Assembly: GCF_024171885.1 (NCBI RefSeq)
Contig: NZ_JAMTCP010000056.1
Span: forward strand, 1-39,018
Reading direction: 5' to 3'
From: Streptoalloteichus tenebrarius
GTDB lineage: Bacteria; Actinomycetota; Actinomycetes; Mycobacteriales; Pseudonocardiaceae
Length of the DNA: 39,018 bases
Below, one piece after another: positions 1 to 8,005 of this stretch. The position numbers and the translations under genes are program-made. The notes under the pieces are model-generated. The model saw nothing but the letters and a program-made list of their open reading frames with translations, did no database searches and was not told where the DNA came from. Within the stretch, counting starts at the first letter, position 1. Each line of letters starts with the position of its first letter.

Positions 1-44
1 GCCTATCCGTCCAACACGGAGCGTCCAAGAGCATCACGCTCCGC

Positions 45-72
45 TGTGGATAACTTCGGGGGATGTGGATAA
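45..72. promoter_or_regulatory. Pair of exact DnaA boxes
   Basis: The 9-mer TGTGGATAA (reverse complement of the consensus TTATCCACA) occurs twice in the same orientation, at 45-53 and 64-72, 19 nt start to start. In GC-rich DNA an exact pair this close is unlikely by chance. No dnaA, dnaN or rnpA gene lies in the window, so this is not clearly an origin. It may be a secondary DnaA-binding or titration site, or the edge of a larger cluster to the left. Confidence 0.5.
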
Positions 73-220
73 CTCGGCCAGGACTGTCACACCGAGCTGG
101 AACAATCCAGCCGGAGGAAACCGTGCTGTGCCGCGCCTCACCAGCGCCGACGCACCGCCGACCCCGACAGCCGCCCGACGACACATCTCTGTGGCGCAGT
201 GACACAGAGGCGTACCGGCG

Positions 221-268
221 CAGTGACGTAGCGACACAGTGACGTAGCGGTGCAGTGACGTAGCGGCG
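221..268. repeat. 16-bp tandem repeat, three copies
   Basis: CAGTGACGTAGCG starts at 221, 237 and 253, giving a 16-bp period; the last three bases of each unit vary (ACA, GTG, GCG). A diverged fourth unit may start at 197. Units abut without spacers, so this is not a CRISPR array. Function is unknown. Confidence 0.75.
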
Positions 269-489
269 CGGCGAGACAGCGGCGCGGCAGCCAGGACTGA
301 CCAGGGCCAGCGGCCAGGACCGACCACGGTGGACACACCACCCTGCCCTCCAGGGCGACTCCACCCCGAAGAACAAGCCCTGGACAACCCCCACCCGCAC
401 GCTCCCGGTACCACCCCTCCCACCCCGTATGCACCCGTGAGGTGGACCCGTCGAGATGCGCTTCCCGGGATGTCTGGTCTGCTGGACGC

Positions 490-810
490 ATGGAACCGAA
501 CTCGACGCTGCTGCCCGAGGAGCTCCTGGAGGAGGCGCGTCGGCTGGCCGACCGCTACCAGGAGCTGGCCGAGGTCGACCCCGACGACCCGCGTGTGGAG
601 CAGCTCGCCCGCGACCACGCCGCGCACATCGTGGCGTTGGAGAACGCGCTTCCCGAGGCCCATGGCGACGAGGAGCTGGAAGAGGAGGAGATCTCGTCCG
701 AGGACGAGGAGGAGTGGCTGGAGGACCAGACGCCCGCGCAGACCCGCGCCGTCCAGCTCGCCATCGAGTACGCGACCCAGGCCCTGGAGGCCCAGGACCG
801 CGGCCGTTGA
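490..810 (+). CDS. Small acidic protein, unknown function
   Basis: A 106-residue product starting MEPNSTLL. It is predicted to be mostly helical and highly acidic: residues about 58-75 are dominated by Glu and Asp, and the C-terminus is an Ala/Gln-rich helix. There is no signal peptide, membrane segment or Cys cluster, so it is probably cytoplasmic. An in-frame GTG at 442 could extend it by 16 residues, but that segment is Arg/Ser-rich and unlike the rest, so the ATG at 490 is preferred; no good Shine-Dalgarno sequence precedes either. The following 199 nt to the sigma factor on the other strand are non-coding. I do not recognise the family. GC-skewed third positions and the coherent amphipathic composition support it being real. 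Confidence 0.65.
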   Translation: MEPNSTLLPEELLEEARRLADRYQELAEVDPDDPRVEQLARDHAAHIVALENALPEAHGDEELEEEEISSEDEEEWLEDQTPAQTRAVQLAIEYATQALEAQDRGR

Positions 811-1009
811 CCTGACCGGGCCGCCGCCCCCAGCCGCCCCCGGCCGACACCGGTCGACTCGGTCGCCCCAGTCGGCTCCGCCGACCCCGGCCGGCTCCGC
901 CGACGCGGACCAGGTCAGCCGGCGCGGCCGGCTCGGTCGCCTCAACCGGATCCAGCGCAGCCCCAACGAGTCCGAGTCTCAGTGGAGGCTCCACGAGTCT
1001 CAGCGGGAC

Positions 1010-1600
1010 TCAGTTGTTCGCGGTCATGATCCGCTGCAACGCGTCGAGCGCGCGGCTCGCCGTCGACTTCACCGTCCCCCGGCTGATCCCGGTGGCCTCG
1101 GCGATCTCGGCCTCCGACAGCCCGCCGTAGTAGCGCAGGACCAGGACCTCCCGCTGGCGCGGGGGGAGCTTGCCCAGCGCCGCCACCACCGCCTGGTGCT
1201 CCGCCGTGAGCATGGCCAGCGACTCCGCCGAGCGGGCGGTCGTGGTGTGCGGCGGGGTGTACTCGCGCGCGGTCTTGCGCCGCCGGAGCACCGAGCGGCT
1301 GCCGTTGACCACCGCCGTGCGCAGGTAGCCGACGGCCGCCGCCGCGTCCCGCAGGCTCGACCAGTGCCGGTGCAGCCCGGTGAACGCCTCCTGCACCACG
1401 TCCTCGGCGGTCGCCGCGTCGTCGACGAGCAGCACCGCCAGCCGGACCAGGCGCATCCGGTGCTGCCGGTACAGGTCCTCCAGCGTCAGCGGCCCGGACG
1501 GCTGGGCCGGTGAGGCGTCCAACGTCCGCAGATGCCCGAGCGTGCGTTCGACCGCGCGCTCGACCCCCTGATCCGCACTGTGCCAACCAACCCCGCCCAC
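1010..1600 (-). CDS. SigE-family ECF RNA polymerase sigma factor
   Basis: A 196-residue group IV sigma factor. Region 2 spans about residues 40-107 (LEDLYRQHRMRLVRLAVLLV, then the acidic DAATAEDVVQEAF core-binding part). Region 4 spans about 141-190, with PPRQREVLVLRYYGGLSEAE followed by an HTH (ISRGTVKS). The short spacing without a C-terminal extension fits the actinobacterial SigE-family (SigE/SigM-like) ECF group. No anti-sigma gene is adjacent. It is divergent from the YciI-like gene (68 nt between starts). The GTG at 1600 is chosen because a -10-like TACCGT ends 7 nt before it, as expected for a leaderless transcript; internal GTG starts are possible. The regulon cannot be told from the sequence. 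Confidence 0.85.
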   Translation of the reverse strand: MGGVGWHSADQGVERAVERTLGHLRTLDASPAQPSGPLTLEDLYRQHRMRLVRLAVLLVDDAATAEDVVQEAFTGLHRHWSSLRDAAAAVGYLRTAVVNGSRSVLRRRKTAREYTPPHTTTARSAESLAMLTAEHQAVVAALGKLPPRQREVLVLRYYGGLSEAEIAEATGISRGTVKSTASRALDALQRIMTANN

Positions 1601-1607
1601 GGTTCCG

Positions 1608-1613
1608 ACGGTA
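1608..1613 (-). promoter_or_regulatory. -10 element, leaderless start of ECF sigma gene
   Basis: On the minus strand TACCGT is followed by 7 nt and then the GTG at 1600. The match to the NANNNT -10 pattern and the spacing place the transcription start at or next to the start codon. No clear -35 hexamer was seen. Confidence 0.4.
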
Positions 1614-1668
1614 CCGGTACGGTCAGGACGCCCGGTGAGCCCCGCCCGCAGCCGTCCCGGAGGTGGAC

Positions 1669-1947
1669 ATGCCCCACTTCGTCGTCGAGCTCGTCTACGG
1701 CCCCGACCGCGAGCGACTCGAGGAGGTGCGGCCCGAGCACCGCGAGTACTCCCGGCGGTTGGCGGACCAGGGCGTGCTCCTCGCCGGCGGACCGTGGGCG
1801 GACGACACCGGCGCGGTGCTCGTCTACTCCGTCACGGACGCCGACGAGCTGCGGCGCGTGCTCGACGACGACCCCTACACGCCGGCCGGGGTCATCGAGA
1901 AGCGGACCATCCGGGAGTGGACGCCGCGCACCGGTAGCTGGCTGTGA
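1669..1947 (+). CDS. YciI-like (DGPF-superfamily) protein
   Basis: A 92-residue ferredoxin-like alpha/beta barrel-fold protein. It begins MPHFVVELVYGPDR and has the central REYSRRLADQGVLLAGGPW segment, then a DDPY(T)PAGVIEKRTIREW C-terminal strand, all typical of the YciI family (small stand-alone proteins of uncertain enzymatic role). Length matches the family (about 90-100 residues). The ATG at 1669 has GGAGG at 1659-1663 with 5-nt spacing, which favours it over the GTG at 1663. It lies between two oppositely oriented ECF sigma genes. Some ECF groups (ECF42) associate with YciI/DGPF proteins, but neither neighbour has the long C-terminal extension of that group, so a functional link is only a guess. 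Confidence 0.8.
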   Translation: MPHFVVELVYGPDRERLEEVRPEHREYSRRLADQGVLLAGGPWADDTGAVLVYSVTDADELRRVLDDDPYTPAGVIEKRTIREWTPRTGSWL

Positions 1948-2057
1948 CGCCGGCCGAGCGCGCGCCGGTCGTCGGGTCTCCCCCGGGCCCGCTGACCCGT
2001 TGGTCCTGACCCGTTGGTCGCCTGTCCGCCCACCCGCCTGACCTCGTCCGACCCTGC

Positions 2058-2582
2058 CTAACCCGTTGTCGCGCGCCGCAACGCGGTCCGCGCGCGGTAC
2101 ACCTGGCTGCCCACCGCGCCCCTGGTGAGCCCGGTCCGCGCGGCGATCTCCGGGTTGGGCAGGTTCTCCTCGAACTTCAGCCGCCAGACCAGCCTGGCCT
2201 GTTCGGGGAGGGCGGCGAAGGCCGCGCGCAGCCGCGCCAGCAGGTCGGCGGCGGCCACCTGGAGCGCGGGGTCGAGCGCCCACGTCGTGGGCGCGTCCCC
2301 GCCGGGCGGCTCCGACAGCAGGTCCCAGTCCGGGCGCTCCCTGCCGATCTGGAGGCACACCCGCCGGGTGATCGTGGCCAGCCAGGCCAGCGCGGCCCCG
2401 GTGTCCCTGAGCTGCGCGGCCTTCCGCCACGCCAGCAGCGAGGCGCGTTGCACGGCGTCCTCGGCGTCGTGCGCGTCGCCGAGCATCGACCGGGCGATCG
2501 CGAGCATCTGCGCCCGGTGCGTGACGAGCAGCCGTTCGACGAGCGCCACGCCGCCGGCCTGCTGTGGTCCTGCGTCCGCCAC
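2058..2582 (-). CDS. ECF RNA polymerase sigma factor
   Basis: A 174-residue sigma-70 family protein. Region 2 includes LLVTHRAQMLAIARSMLGDA followed by HDAEDAVQRASLLAW. Region 4 includes FAALPEQARLVWRLKFEENL and an HTH (LTRGAVGSQVYRARTALRR). It resembles generic RpoE-type actinobacterial ECFs. The reading frame opens further upstream to 2699, but that part is low-quality Arg/Gly-rich sequence; GTG at 2582 has GGGGAG about 5 nt upstream and starts the homologous region properly. No anti-sigma gene adjoins it. The aldo/keto reductase gene lies upstream on the same strand, 195 nt away, so co-transcription is possible but not evident. Confidence 0.82.
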   Translation of the reverse strand: MADAGPQQAGGVALVERLLVTHRAQMLAIARSMLGDAHDAEDAVQRASLLAWRKAAQLRDTGAALAWLATITRRVCLQIGRERPDWDLLSEPPGGDAPTTWALDPALQVAAADLLARLRAAFAALPEQARLVWRLKFEENLPNPEIAARTGLTRGAVGSQVYRARTALRRATTG

Positions 2583-2777
2583 GTGTTCTCCCCGTGCTTC
2601 CCCCAACGCGCAGGGTGACCGCCATCGTGCCCGTCCAAACCGACCGTCCGGGCTGTTTCCGCCGGCGGGTTCCACCGATGCGTGGACACGCGGCGGCACG
2701 GCGGACCGACCGTCAGCCGGCCGGACCGCCGTGCCGGGGCGGGTGTCGGCCCCGCCGGGGTCCTGGGGCGACCCGGC

Positions 2778-3713
2778 TCAGCGGTCGGACGCCGCCGTCA
2801 ACCGGTCCAGCTCGTCCTGGTCGAGCTTCAGGTCGGCCATCGGGAGCAGGTCGGCGAGCTGCTCGGTCGTGCGCGCGCTGGCGATCGGCGCGGTGACCGT
2901 CGGCTGGGCGGCCAGCCACGCCAACGCGACCGCCGACACCGTGGTGCCGCGCTTCGCGGCCAGCTCGTCCAGCGCGGCGAGGACCCGCACGCCCCGCTCG
3001 TCGAGGTACCGGGACGCGCCGCCGGCCCGTGCGCTGTCCACAGTGGACCCCGGTCGGTACTTGCCGGTCAGGAACCCGGACGCCAGGGCGTAGTAGGGGA
3101 AGACGGCGAGCCCGTGGTCGGCCGCCACGCCGGCGAGCCCCGACTCGTACCCCTCCCGGTCCATCAGGTTGTACTCGGGCTGGAGCGCGACGAACGGGGC
3201 GAAGCCCTCCCGTCGCTGGATCTCCCTGGCCAGGGACAGGCGCTCCGGGGTGTAGTTGGAGGCGGCCAGGTACCGCGCCTTGCCCTCGCGGACGAGGGCG
3301 TCGAACGCGCCGAGCGCCTCCTCCATCGGGGTGTCCGGGTCGTCGCCGTGCGCGTAGAGGAGGTCGATGTGGTCGACGCCCAGCCGGCGCAGCGACTCCT
3401 CGACCGCCGTGCGGATCGTCGCCGGGGCCAGGCCGGCCAGGCGGGGAAGGCGGCCGCACTTGGTCGCGATCACCATGTCGTCCCGGTTGCCCCTGGCCGC
3501 GAGCCAGCGGCCGATGATCGTCTCCGACTCGCCGCCGGAGTTGCCGGGTGCCCAGTACGAGTAGGCGTCGGCGGTGTCCACGAAGTTGCCGCCGGCCGCG
3601 CTGTAGGCGTCCAGGACGGCGAAGGAGGTCTCCTGGTCGCTGGTCCACCCGAACACGTTGCCGCCCAGGCAGAGCGGGAAGACGTCGAGGTCCGTCGCGT
3701 TGAGAGTCACCAC
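2778..3713 (-). CDS. Aldo/keto reductase
   Basis: A 311-residue NADPH-dependent oxidoreductase of the AKR superfamily, a (beta/alpha)8 barrel in the cytoplasm. The catalytic tetrad is visible: Asp46 and Tyr51 in DTADAYSYW, Lys85 in VIATKCG, and His122 in LLYAHGDDP. The DLLYAHGDDPDTPMEEAL segment and the C-terminal ASARTTEQLADLLPM cofactor loop are typical of YajO/YccK-like bacterial AKRs. Length is normal. Start GTG at 3713 has a -10-like TAGGTT 6 nt upstream, suggesting leaderless transcription; a second GTG directly follows. The physiological carbonyl substrate cannot be predicted. It is divergent from the HAD phosphatase gene. Confidence 0.92.
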   Translation of the reverse strand: MVTLNATDLDVFPLCLGGNVFGWTSDQETSFAVLDAYSAAGGNFVDTADAYSYWAPGNSGGESETIIGRWLAARGNRDDMVIATKCGRLPRLAGLAPATIRTAVEESLRRLGVDHIDLLYAHGDDPDTPMEEALGAFDALVREGKARYLAASNYTPERLSLAREIQRREGFAPFVALQPEYNLMDREGYESGLAGVAADHGLAVFPYYALASGFLTGKYRPGSTVDSARAGGASRYLDERGVRVLAALDELAAKRGTTVSAVALAWLAAQPTVTAPIASARTTEQLADLLPMADLKLDQDELDRLTAASDR

Positions 3714-3719
3714 GGCCGC

Positions 3720-3725
3720 AACCTA
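3720..3725 (-). promoter_or_regulatory. -10 element, leaderless start of AKR gene
   Basis: TAGGTT on the minus strand, then 6 nt (GCGGCC), then the GTG start at 3713. It fits the NANNNT plus 6-8 nt plus start-codon arrangement repeated in this window. Confidence 0.45.
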
Positions 3726-3892
3726 GCCCGGTGTTGGCGGGCGGTCGACGAAGAAGTCCTGGATCAGGTGAGGTTTCGTGGGCGGTTCGTGACGTTCTGG
3801 TGAGCGTTCTCCCGAAAATCTCCCCCTGACAAGGACGAACATCACCCAGCGGATGGGCTGACAGACACCATGATCGACACTGGGCGTCGTGC

Positions 3893-3898
3893 GAGGAT
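3893..3898 (+). promoter_or_regulatory. -10 element, leaderless start of HAD gene
   Basis: GAGGAT, then 7 nt, then the GTG at 3906. No Shine-Dalgarno sequence lies in between, so a leaderless mRNA is likely. Confidence 0.4.
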
Positions 3899-3905
3899 CG
3901 GGGCC

Positions 3906-4715
3906 GTGAACACGCAGCGCCCGCCTCGACTCGTCGCCACCGACCTGGACGGGACGCTGCTCCGCAGCGACGGCACGGTCTCCGCGCGCACCCGCGCCGC
4001 CCTCTCGGCGGCGGCGGCCGGCGGGGCCGAGATCGTGTTCGTCACCGCGCGCCCGCCCCGCGCCATCGCGCACATCGCCGAGCAGGTCGGCCACCTCGGC
4101 ACCGCGATCTGCGTGAACGGAGCGGTGACCTACGAGCTGGCCAGGGAACGCATCGTCGGCACCCGGCCGGTGGCCCTGGACGCCGCGACCAGGATGGCCG
4201 AGACGTTGGCCGCCCGGCTCCCCGGCGTGGGCTTCGCCGTCGAGACGGGCATCCGCGTGATCGCCGCGACCGGCTTCGGCCCCCGCTGGGACCACGACCA
4301 CCGGCACGTCGTCGTGCCGACCGTCTCCGACGTGCTGCGGCTGGCCGAGTCGATCGCGAAGCTGTTCGTCTGGTCGGCCGACCACCACGCCGACCCGCTG
4401 CTGGAGCTGGCCAGGGCGGCCGCCGCCGAGCACGGCGAGTGCACCCACTCCGGCGGCTCCGGGCTCGTCGAGATCAGCGCCGTCGGGGTCAGCAAGGCCA
4501 GCACCCTGGCCGCCTACTGCGCGGCGAGGGGCATCGCGCCCGACGAGGTGGTGGCCTTCGGCGACATGCCCAACGACCTGGACGTGCTCGGCTGGGCCGG
4601 CGCCGCCTACGCCATGGCCAACGCGCACCCCGCCGTGCTCGCGGCCACCCCCCGGCGCGCCGGAACCAACGACGACGACGGTGTGGCGCGCGTCCTGGAG
4701 CGCCTGTTCGCCTGA
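3906..4715 (+). CDS. Cof-type HAD-IIB family phosphatase
   Basis: A 269-residue haloacid dehalogenase superfamily hydrolase of the Cof/IIB type, expected to dephosphorylate small sugar- or nucleotide-phosphates. Motif I is ATDLDGTLLRSDG near residues 9-21, with the nucleophile and acid/base Asp of DLD. Motif II is VFVTARPP. The IIB cap occupies the middle third. Lys of ISAVGVSKAST provides motif III, and GDMPNDLDVLGWAG is motif IV, the Mg-binding Asp pair. All catalytic residues are present. The frame extends to an ATG at 3870, but GTG 3906 is favoured by the adjacent -10 element and by homology starting a few residues later. The next gene follows within 32 nt and may be independently transcribed. 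Substrate unknown. Confidence 0.9.
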   Translation: MNTQRPPRLVATDLDGTLLRSDGTVSARTRAALSAAAAGGAEIVFVTARPPRAIAHIAEQVGHLGTAICVNGAVTYELARERIVGTRPVALDAATRMAETLAARLPGVGFAVETGIRVIAATGFGPRWDHDHRHVVVPTVSDVLRLAESIAKLFVWSADHHADPLLELARAAAAEHGECTHSGGSGLVEISAVGVSKASTLAAYCAARGIAPDEVVAFGDMPNDLDVLGWAGAAYAMANAHPAVLAATPRRAGTNDDDGVARVLERLFA

Positions 4716-4741
4716 CCTGCGGATCTTCCCGTGGGGATGAT
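4712..4741 (+). promoter_or_regulatory. Promoter, leaderless small gene
   Basis: CTGACC (4712-4717), 18-nt spacer, GATGAT (4736-4741), then 6 nt (GGGAGG) and the ATG at 4748. The GGGAGG directly touches the start codon, too close to act as a Shine-Dalgarno sequence, so leaderless initiation is the better reading. Confidence 0.4.
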
Positions 4742-4747
4742 GGGAGG

Positions 4748-5086
4748 ATGCCGGGGATCGAGGAGTGGGAGCGGCTGCGGTCGACGCTGCGGCTGGGACA
4801 GTGGCTGAGCGGGAGCGTGGTCCGGCCGCCGGCCTTCGTGGGCGGTGTCTTCGTCGACCTCGGCCTGCCGGTGGCCGGGTTCGTCGACGTCGCGCTGCTG
4901 CCGTCCGACCAGGGGCGGTGGCCCGGCGACGGCGAGGTGCTCGACTTCGAGATCTGGTCGATGGACGAGCGACCGCAGATCAGGCTCAAGCCGCTGAAGC
5001 GCGAGTTCCTGTGCGAGGACTTCGAGGCCTACGTCGAGCGGAACGGGTGGCCCGCCGGGCATCCCGGCGCCGCCACCGGCGGCTGA
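4748..5086 (+). CDS. Small conserved protein, S1-like barrel possible
   Basis: A 112-residue cytoplasmic protein. The segment from about residue 16, GQWLSGSVVRPPAFVGGVFV, then DLGLPVAGFVDVALLP, has the alternating hydrophobic pattern and G-x-V ... G-V-F-V-D-L-G pattern of an S1-type OB-fold. It lacks the aromatic RNA-contact residues of a strong S1 match, so RNA binding is only a guess. The C-terminal part (IWSMDERPQIRLKPLKREFL) is charged. The ATG at 4748 was picked because upstream sequence in this frame is a shadow of the HAD gene. It sits between the HAD gene and fba, all on one strand, but 292 nt separate it from fba. Confidence 0.65.
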   Translation: MPGIEEWERLRSTLRLGQWLSGSVVRPPAFVGGVFVDLGLPVAGFVDVALLPSDQGRWPGDGEVLDFEIWSMDERPQIRLKPLKREFLCEDFEAYVERNGWPAGHPGAATGG

Positions 5087-5230
5087 CGCGCGTCGGTGGG
5101 AGCGCGCGGGAGACCGGAGGCGGCCGGGTGGGGCGGCGCGAATCGTGGCGTTCCTCTCGGGATGACCACTGCTCTCCGCTCGCTGCCGTTCTGGGCGCGT
5201 GTGGCGGTGTCCACCGCCCCCGCAGGTGCC

Positions 5231-5254
5231 TTCGATTCAGCGTTCGATTCAGCC
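5231..5254. repeat. 12-bp tandem repeat upstream of fba
   Basis: TTCGATTCAG occurs at 5231-5240 and 5243-5252 with a 12-bp period, about one helical turn apart, in a locally less GC-rich patch about 130 nt upstream of the fba start. The arrangement suits a dimeric regulator binding the same helix face. No known operator is recognised. Confidence 0.55.
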
Positions 5255-5335
5255 GGTCGGAGGAGGAAAACGCGTTCGCCCGAAGGTCCGGTTCGCCGGG
5301 TTCGCCGCGGTGCCTCCCGCCAACCCCGGGGCTCG

Positions 5336-5341
5336 TAGGAT
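5336..5341 (+). promoter_or_regulatory. Candidate fba -10 element
   Basis: TAGGAT, followed about 7 nt later by the presumed transcription start near 5348. That leaves a UTR of about 31 nt containing AAGGAGGA (5365-5372), a strong ribosome binding site 6 nt before the fba ATG. The -35 region is not convincing. Confidence 0.4.
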
Positions 5342-5378
5342 GCGGGCAAACGGCAGGGCTCGCCAAGGAGGACGACCG

Positions 5379-6413
<1,035 letters not shown>

Positions 6414-6427
6414 GTCGTCGCGCCCGA

Positions 6428-6471
6428 CGGTCGGGTCCGAGGGGCCGCGCTGGCGCCCTCGGACCCGACCG
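6428..6471 (+). terminator. Hairpin terminator after fba
   Basis: A perfect 16-bp stem (6428-6443 with 6456-6471) and a 12-nt loop, starting 14 nt after the fba stop. There is no U-tract, as is common for actinobacterial terminators. Confidence 0.8.
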
Positions 6472-6795
6472 CCGGGGCCGGGCGGCCCGACCGGGGCGCC
6501 GTCCGGAGCCAACCAGGAGGGTGGTTTCTCCACCGCTCACCGACATCACCGGATGGAGCGGTGTCGCCGTCGACCGGGCGAACGCCGGGAGAGCGCGGGG
6601 ATGCCGGACCGGGTCCGGGATGGGAACGTGGTCGCCATGCGGAACGGGCCGGCCGGCGGGGGTGAGCCCGACGGCGACCCCTGGGTGCCGCGCGCGGGCC
6701 GCAGCGCCCACGCGGGTGACACCGTGGCCGGTGAGTCGGGTGACCTTCGCACCGGGAATCCTGGCTGGGAATCCGCGTGAGCGCTCGGGGTGCGG
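6472..6795. other. Intergenic, no supported gene
   Basis: A short plus-strand frame (6553-6780) has no ribosome binding site and a composition unlike a protein, so it is not called. The octamer GGGAATCC occurs twice, about 12 nt apart, near 6751-6771, just upstream of the DUF3151 promoter. Nothing else was recognised. Confidence 0.5.
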
Positions 6796-6801
6796 CACGA
6801 T
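6796..6801 (+). promoter_or_regulatory. -10 element, leaderless DUF3151 gene
   Basis: CACGAT followed by 6 nt (GGGCGC) and the ATG at 6808; no Shine-Dalgarno sequence is present. Confidence 0.4.
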
Positions 6802-6807
6802 GGGCGC

Positions 6808-7224
6808 ATGACGCTCCACGGCAACCTGTTGGGCCCCGAACCCACCCTGCTCCCGGAGAACGACGAGCCGCGCGCCGCGCTCGAGGCCGGTCGGCCGCCG
6901 GCCGACGTCGCCAGGGCCCACCCCGAGTACAGCGCGGCGTGGGCCACGCTCGCCGAGGAAGCGCTGGCCGCCGGCGACCCGGTCGCCGCCTACGCCTACG
7001 CCCGCACCGGATACCACCGCGGTCTCGACCAGCTCCGCAGGGCCGGATGGAAGGGCCACGGCCCCGTCCCGTGGTCGCACGAGCCGAACCAGGGGTTCCT
7101 GCGCGCGCTCGCCGCCCTGGCCAGGGCGGCCGGCGAGATCGGCGAGACCGCCGAGCACGAGCGCTGCCGCCAGTTCCTCGCGGACAGCGACCCGGCGGCG
7201 CCCGCCGCCACCGGTCTCGCCTGA
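6808..7224 (+). CDS. DUF3151 domain-containing protein
   Basis: A 138-residue cytoplasmic protein. Features of the actinobacterial DUF3151 family are the N-terminal NLLGPEPTLLPEN, the HPEYSAAWATLAEEAL helix, the YAYARTGYHRGLDQLRRAGW segment and WSHEPNQGFLRALAALARA. The TPR-like helical hairpins suggest a protein-interaction role; no enzymatic function is known to me. In M. tuberculosis a DUF3151 protein (Rv0360c, as recalled) lies between fba and purA, and here it is likewise between fba (upstream) and purA. The ATG at 6808 is supported by the -10 element 6 nt before it. The SRPBCC gene follows after 21 nt and is probably co-transcribed. Confidence 0.88.
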   Translation: MTLHGNLLGPEPTLLPENDEPRAALEAGRPPADVARAHPEYSAAWATLAEEALAAGDPVAAYAYARTGYHRGLDQLRRAGWKGHGPVPWSHEPNQGFLRALAALARAAGEIGETAEHERCRQFLADSDPAAPAATGLA

Positions 7225-7245
7225 ACGGTGGCGAAGGGGCGACGC

Positions 7246-7866
7246 ATGGCTGAGTCGACCCGGTCCCGAGCACATCACTACCGCTTCGAGACCCGATGGC
7301 TGGTGCCCGGCGCCGTCGCCGAGGTCGCCGACGTCCTGTTCGACCCGGAGGACCTGGTCCGGTGGTGGCCGGCGGTGTACCTGCGGGTGCGGCAGGTCGC
7401 CCCGGCCGGCGAGGACGGGGTCGGCGCGCGGTTCGACCTGCACACGACCGGTTGGCTGCCCTACACCCTGCGCTGGCACATGCACGTCACCCGGCACACC
7501 CCGAGCAGCTCGGTGTTCACCGCGACCGGCGACCTCGCCGGCCGGGGCGAGTTCCGCCTGTCGCAACGGGGGCCGCTGGTGGAGGTGCTGTTCGACTGGC
7601 GGGTGCGGGCGAACAAGCCGTTGTTGCGATGGTTCTCCCCGGCCCTGCGGCCCGTGTTCGCGGCCAACCACCGGTGGGCGATGGCGCAGGGAGAACGCAG
7701 TCTCCGGGTGGAGCTGCTCCGCAGGCGCGCGACGACCGCGGCGGAGGCCGCGGAGGTGCCTCCGCCGCCCCGGCGCACCGCGGCAGGGCCGTTGCCCGTC
7801 GTGGGGACGCTGGCGGTGCTCGGCGGCGGAGCGCTGGTGCTCACCAGGGCCCTGCGGCGTCACTGA
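7246..7866 (+). CDS. SRPBCC family protein with C-terminal TM helix
   Basis: A 206-residue protein. Residues about 10-150 form a START/Bet v 1-like (SRPBCC, polyketide cyclase/dehydrase-like) helix-grip domain: HHYRFETRWLVPGAVAEVAD at the N-terminus, the DLVRWWPAVYL segment, and a long C-terminal helix (RPVFAANHRWAMAQGERSLR). After a Pro/Ala-rich linker a single hydrophobic segment (PVVGTLAVLGGGALVLTRAL) likely anchors it in the membrane with a short basic tail. The domain usually binds hydrophobic ligands; the ligand here is unknown. Start ATG 7246 has AGGGG about 6 nt upstream. An in-frame GTG at 7228 would add six residues. It is probably in an operon with the DUF3151 gene. Confidence 0.82.
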   Translation: MAESTRSRAHHYRFETRWLVPGAVAEVADVLFDPEDLVRWWPAVYLRVRQVAPAGEDGVGARFDLHTTGWLPYTLRWHMHVTRHTPSSSVFTATGDLAGRGEFRLSQRGPLVEVLFDWRVRANKPLLRWFSPALRPVFAANHRWAMAQGERSLRVELLRRRATTAAEAAEVPPPPRRTAAGPLPVVGTLAVLGGGALVLTRALRRH

Positions 7867-7992
7867 CCACCAGGGTCGCCGCCGCACGCGACCTCGACAC
7901 CGCACCGCCGCCGACGACGGTGCGGTGTCGAGGCGCGTGTCGCGTTCGCGACAAAGCTGTCGTTGTGGCGACGACGGGCGCGGCAGGGACGG

Positions 7993-7998
7993 GAGAAT
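7993..7998 (+). promoter_or_regulatory. -10 element of FUSC gene
   Basis: GAGAAT, 7 nt, then the GTG at 8006. It follows the leaderless pattern; a weak GGGAGA overlaps it and could instead act as a ribosome binding site. Confidence 0.35.
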
Positions 7999-8005
7999 CG
8001 GCACC

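Larger units (their letters stand above)
1..489. other. Intergenic stretch, no supported gene
   Basis: No convincing coding region is seen. Open frames on the minus strand here translate to Arg/Cys/His-rich, compositionally odd protein and overlap tandem repeats, so they are not called. The stretch holds a 6-bp inverted repeat (19-24 with 36-41), two exact DnaA boxes (45-53, 64-72) and a 16-bp tandem repeat (221-268). It precedes a small plus-strand gene at 490. Confidence 0.6.

Noticed and set aside
221-268. CRISPR array
   Set aside because: Units of 16 bp abut each other without spacers, and no cas genes are in the window.
34-966. Long minus-strand open frame across the left end
   Set aside because: Translation is Arg/Gly/Val-rich low-complexity without domains, overlaps the tandem repeat and the plus-strand acidic protein gene, and has no ribosome binding site. 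Long spurious frames are expected at this GC content.
5231-5254. tRNA T-arm (TTCGATTC) suggesting a tRNA gene
   Set aside because: The motif is duplicated 12 bp apart and no acceptor stem, anticodon arm or D-arm can be folded around it.
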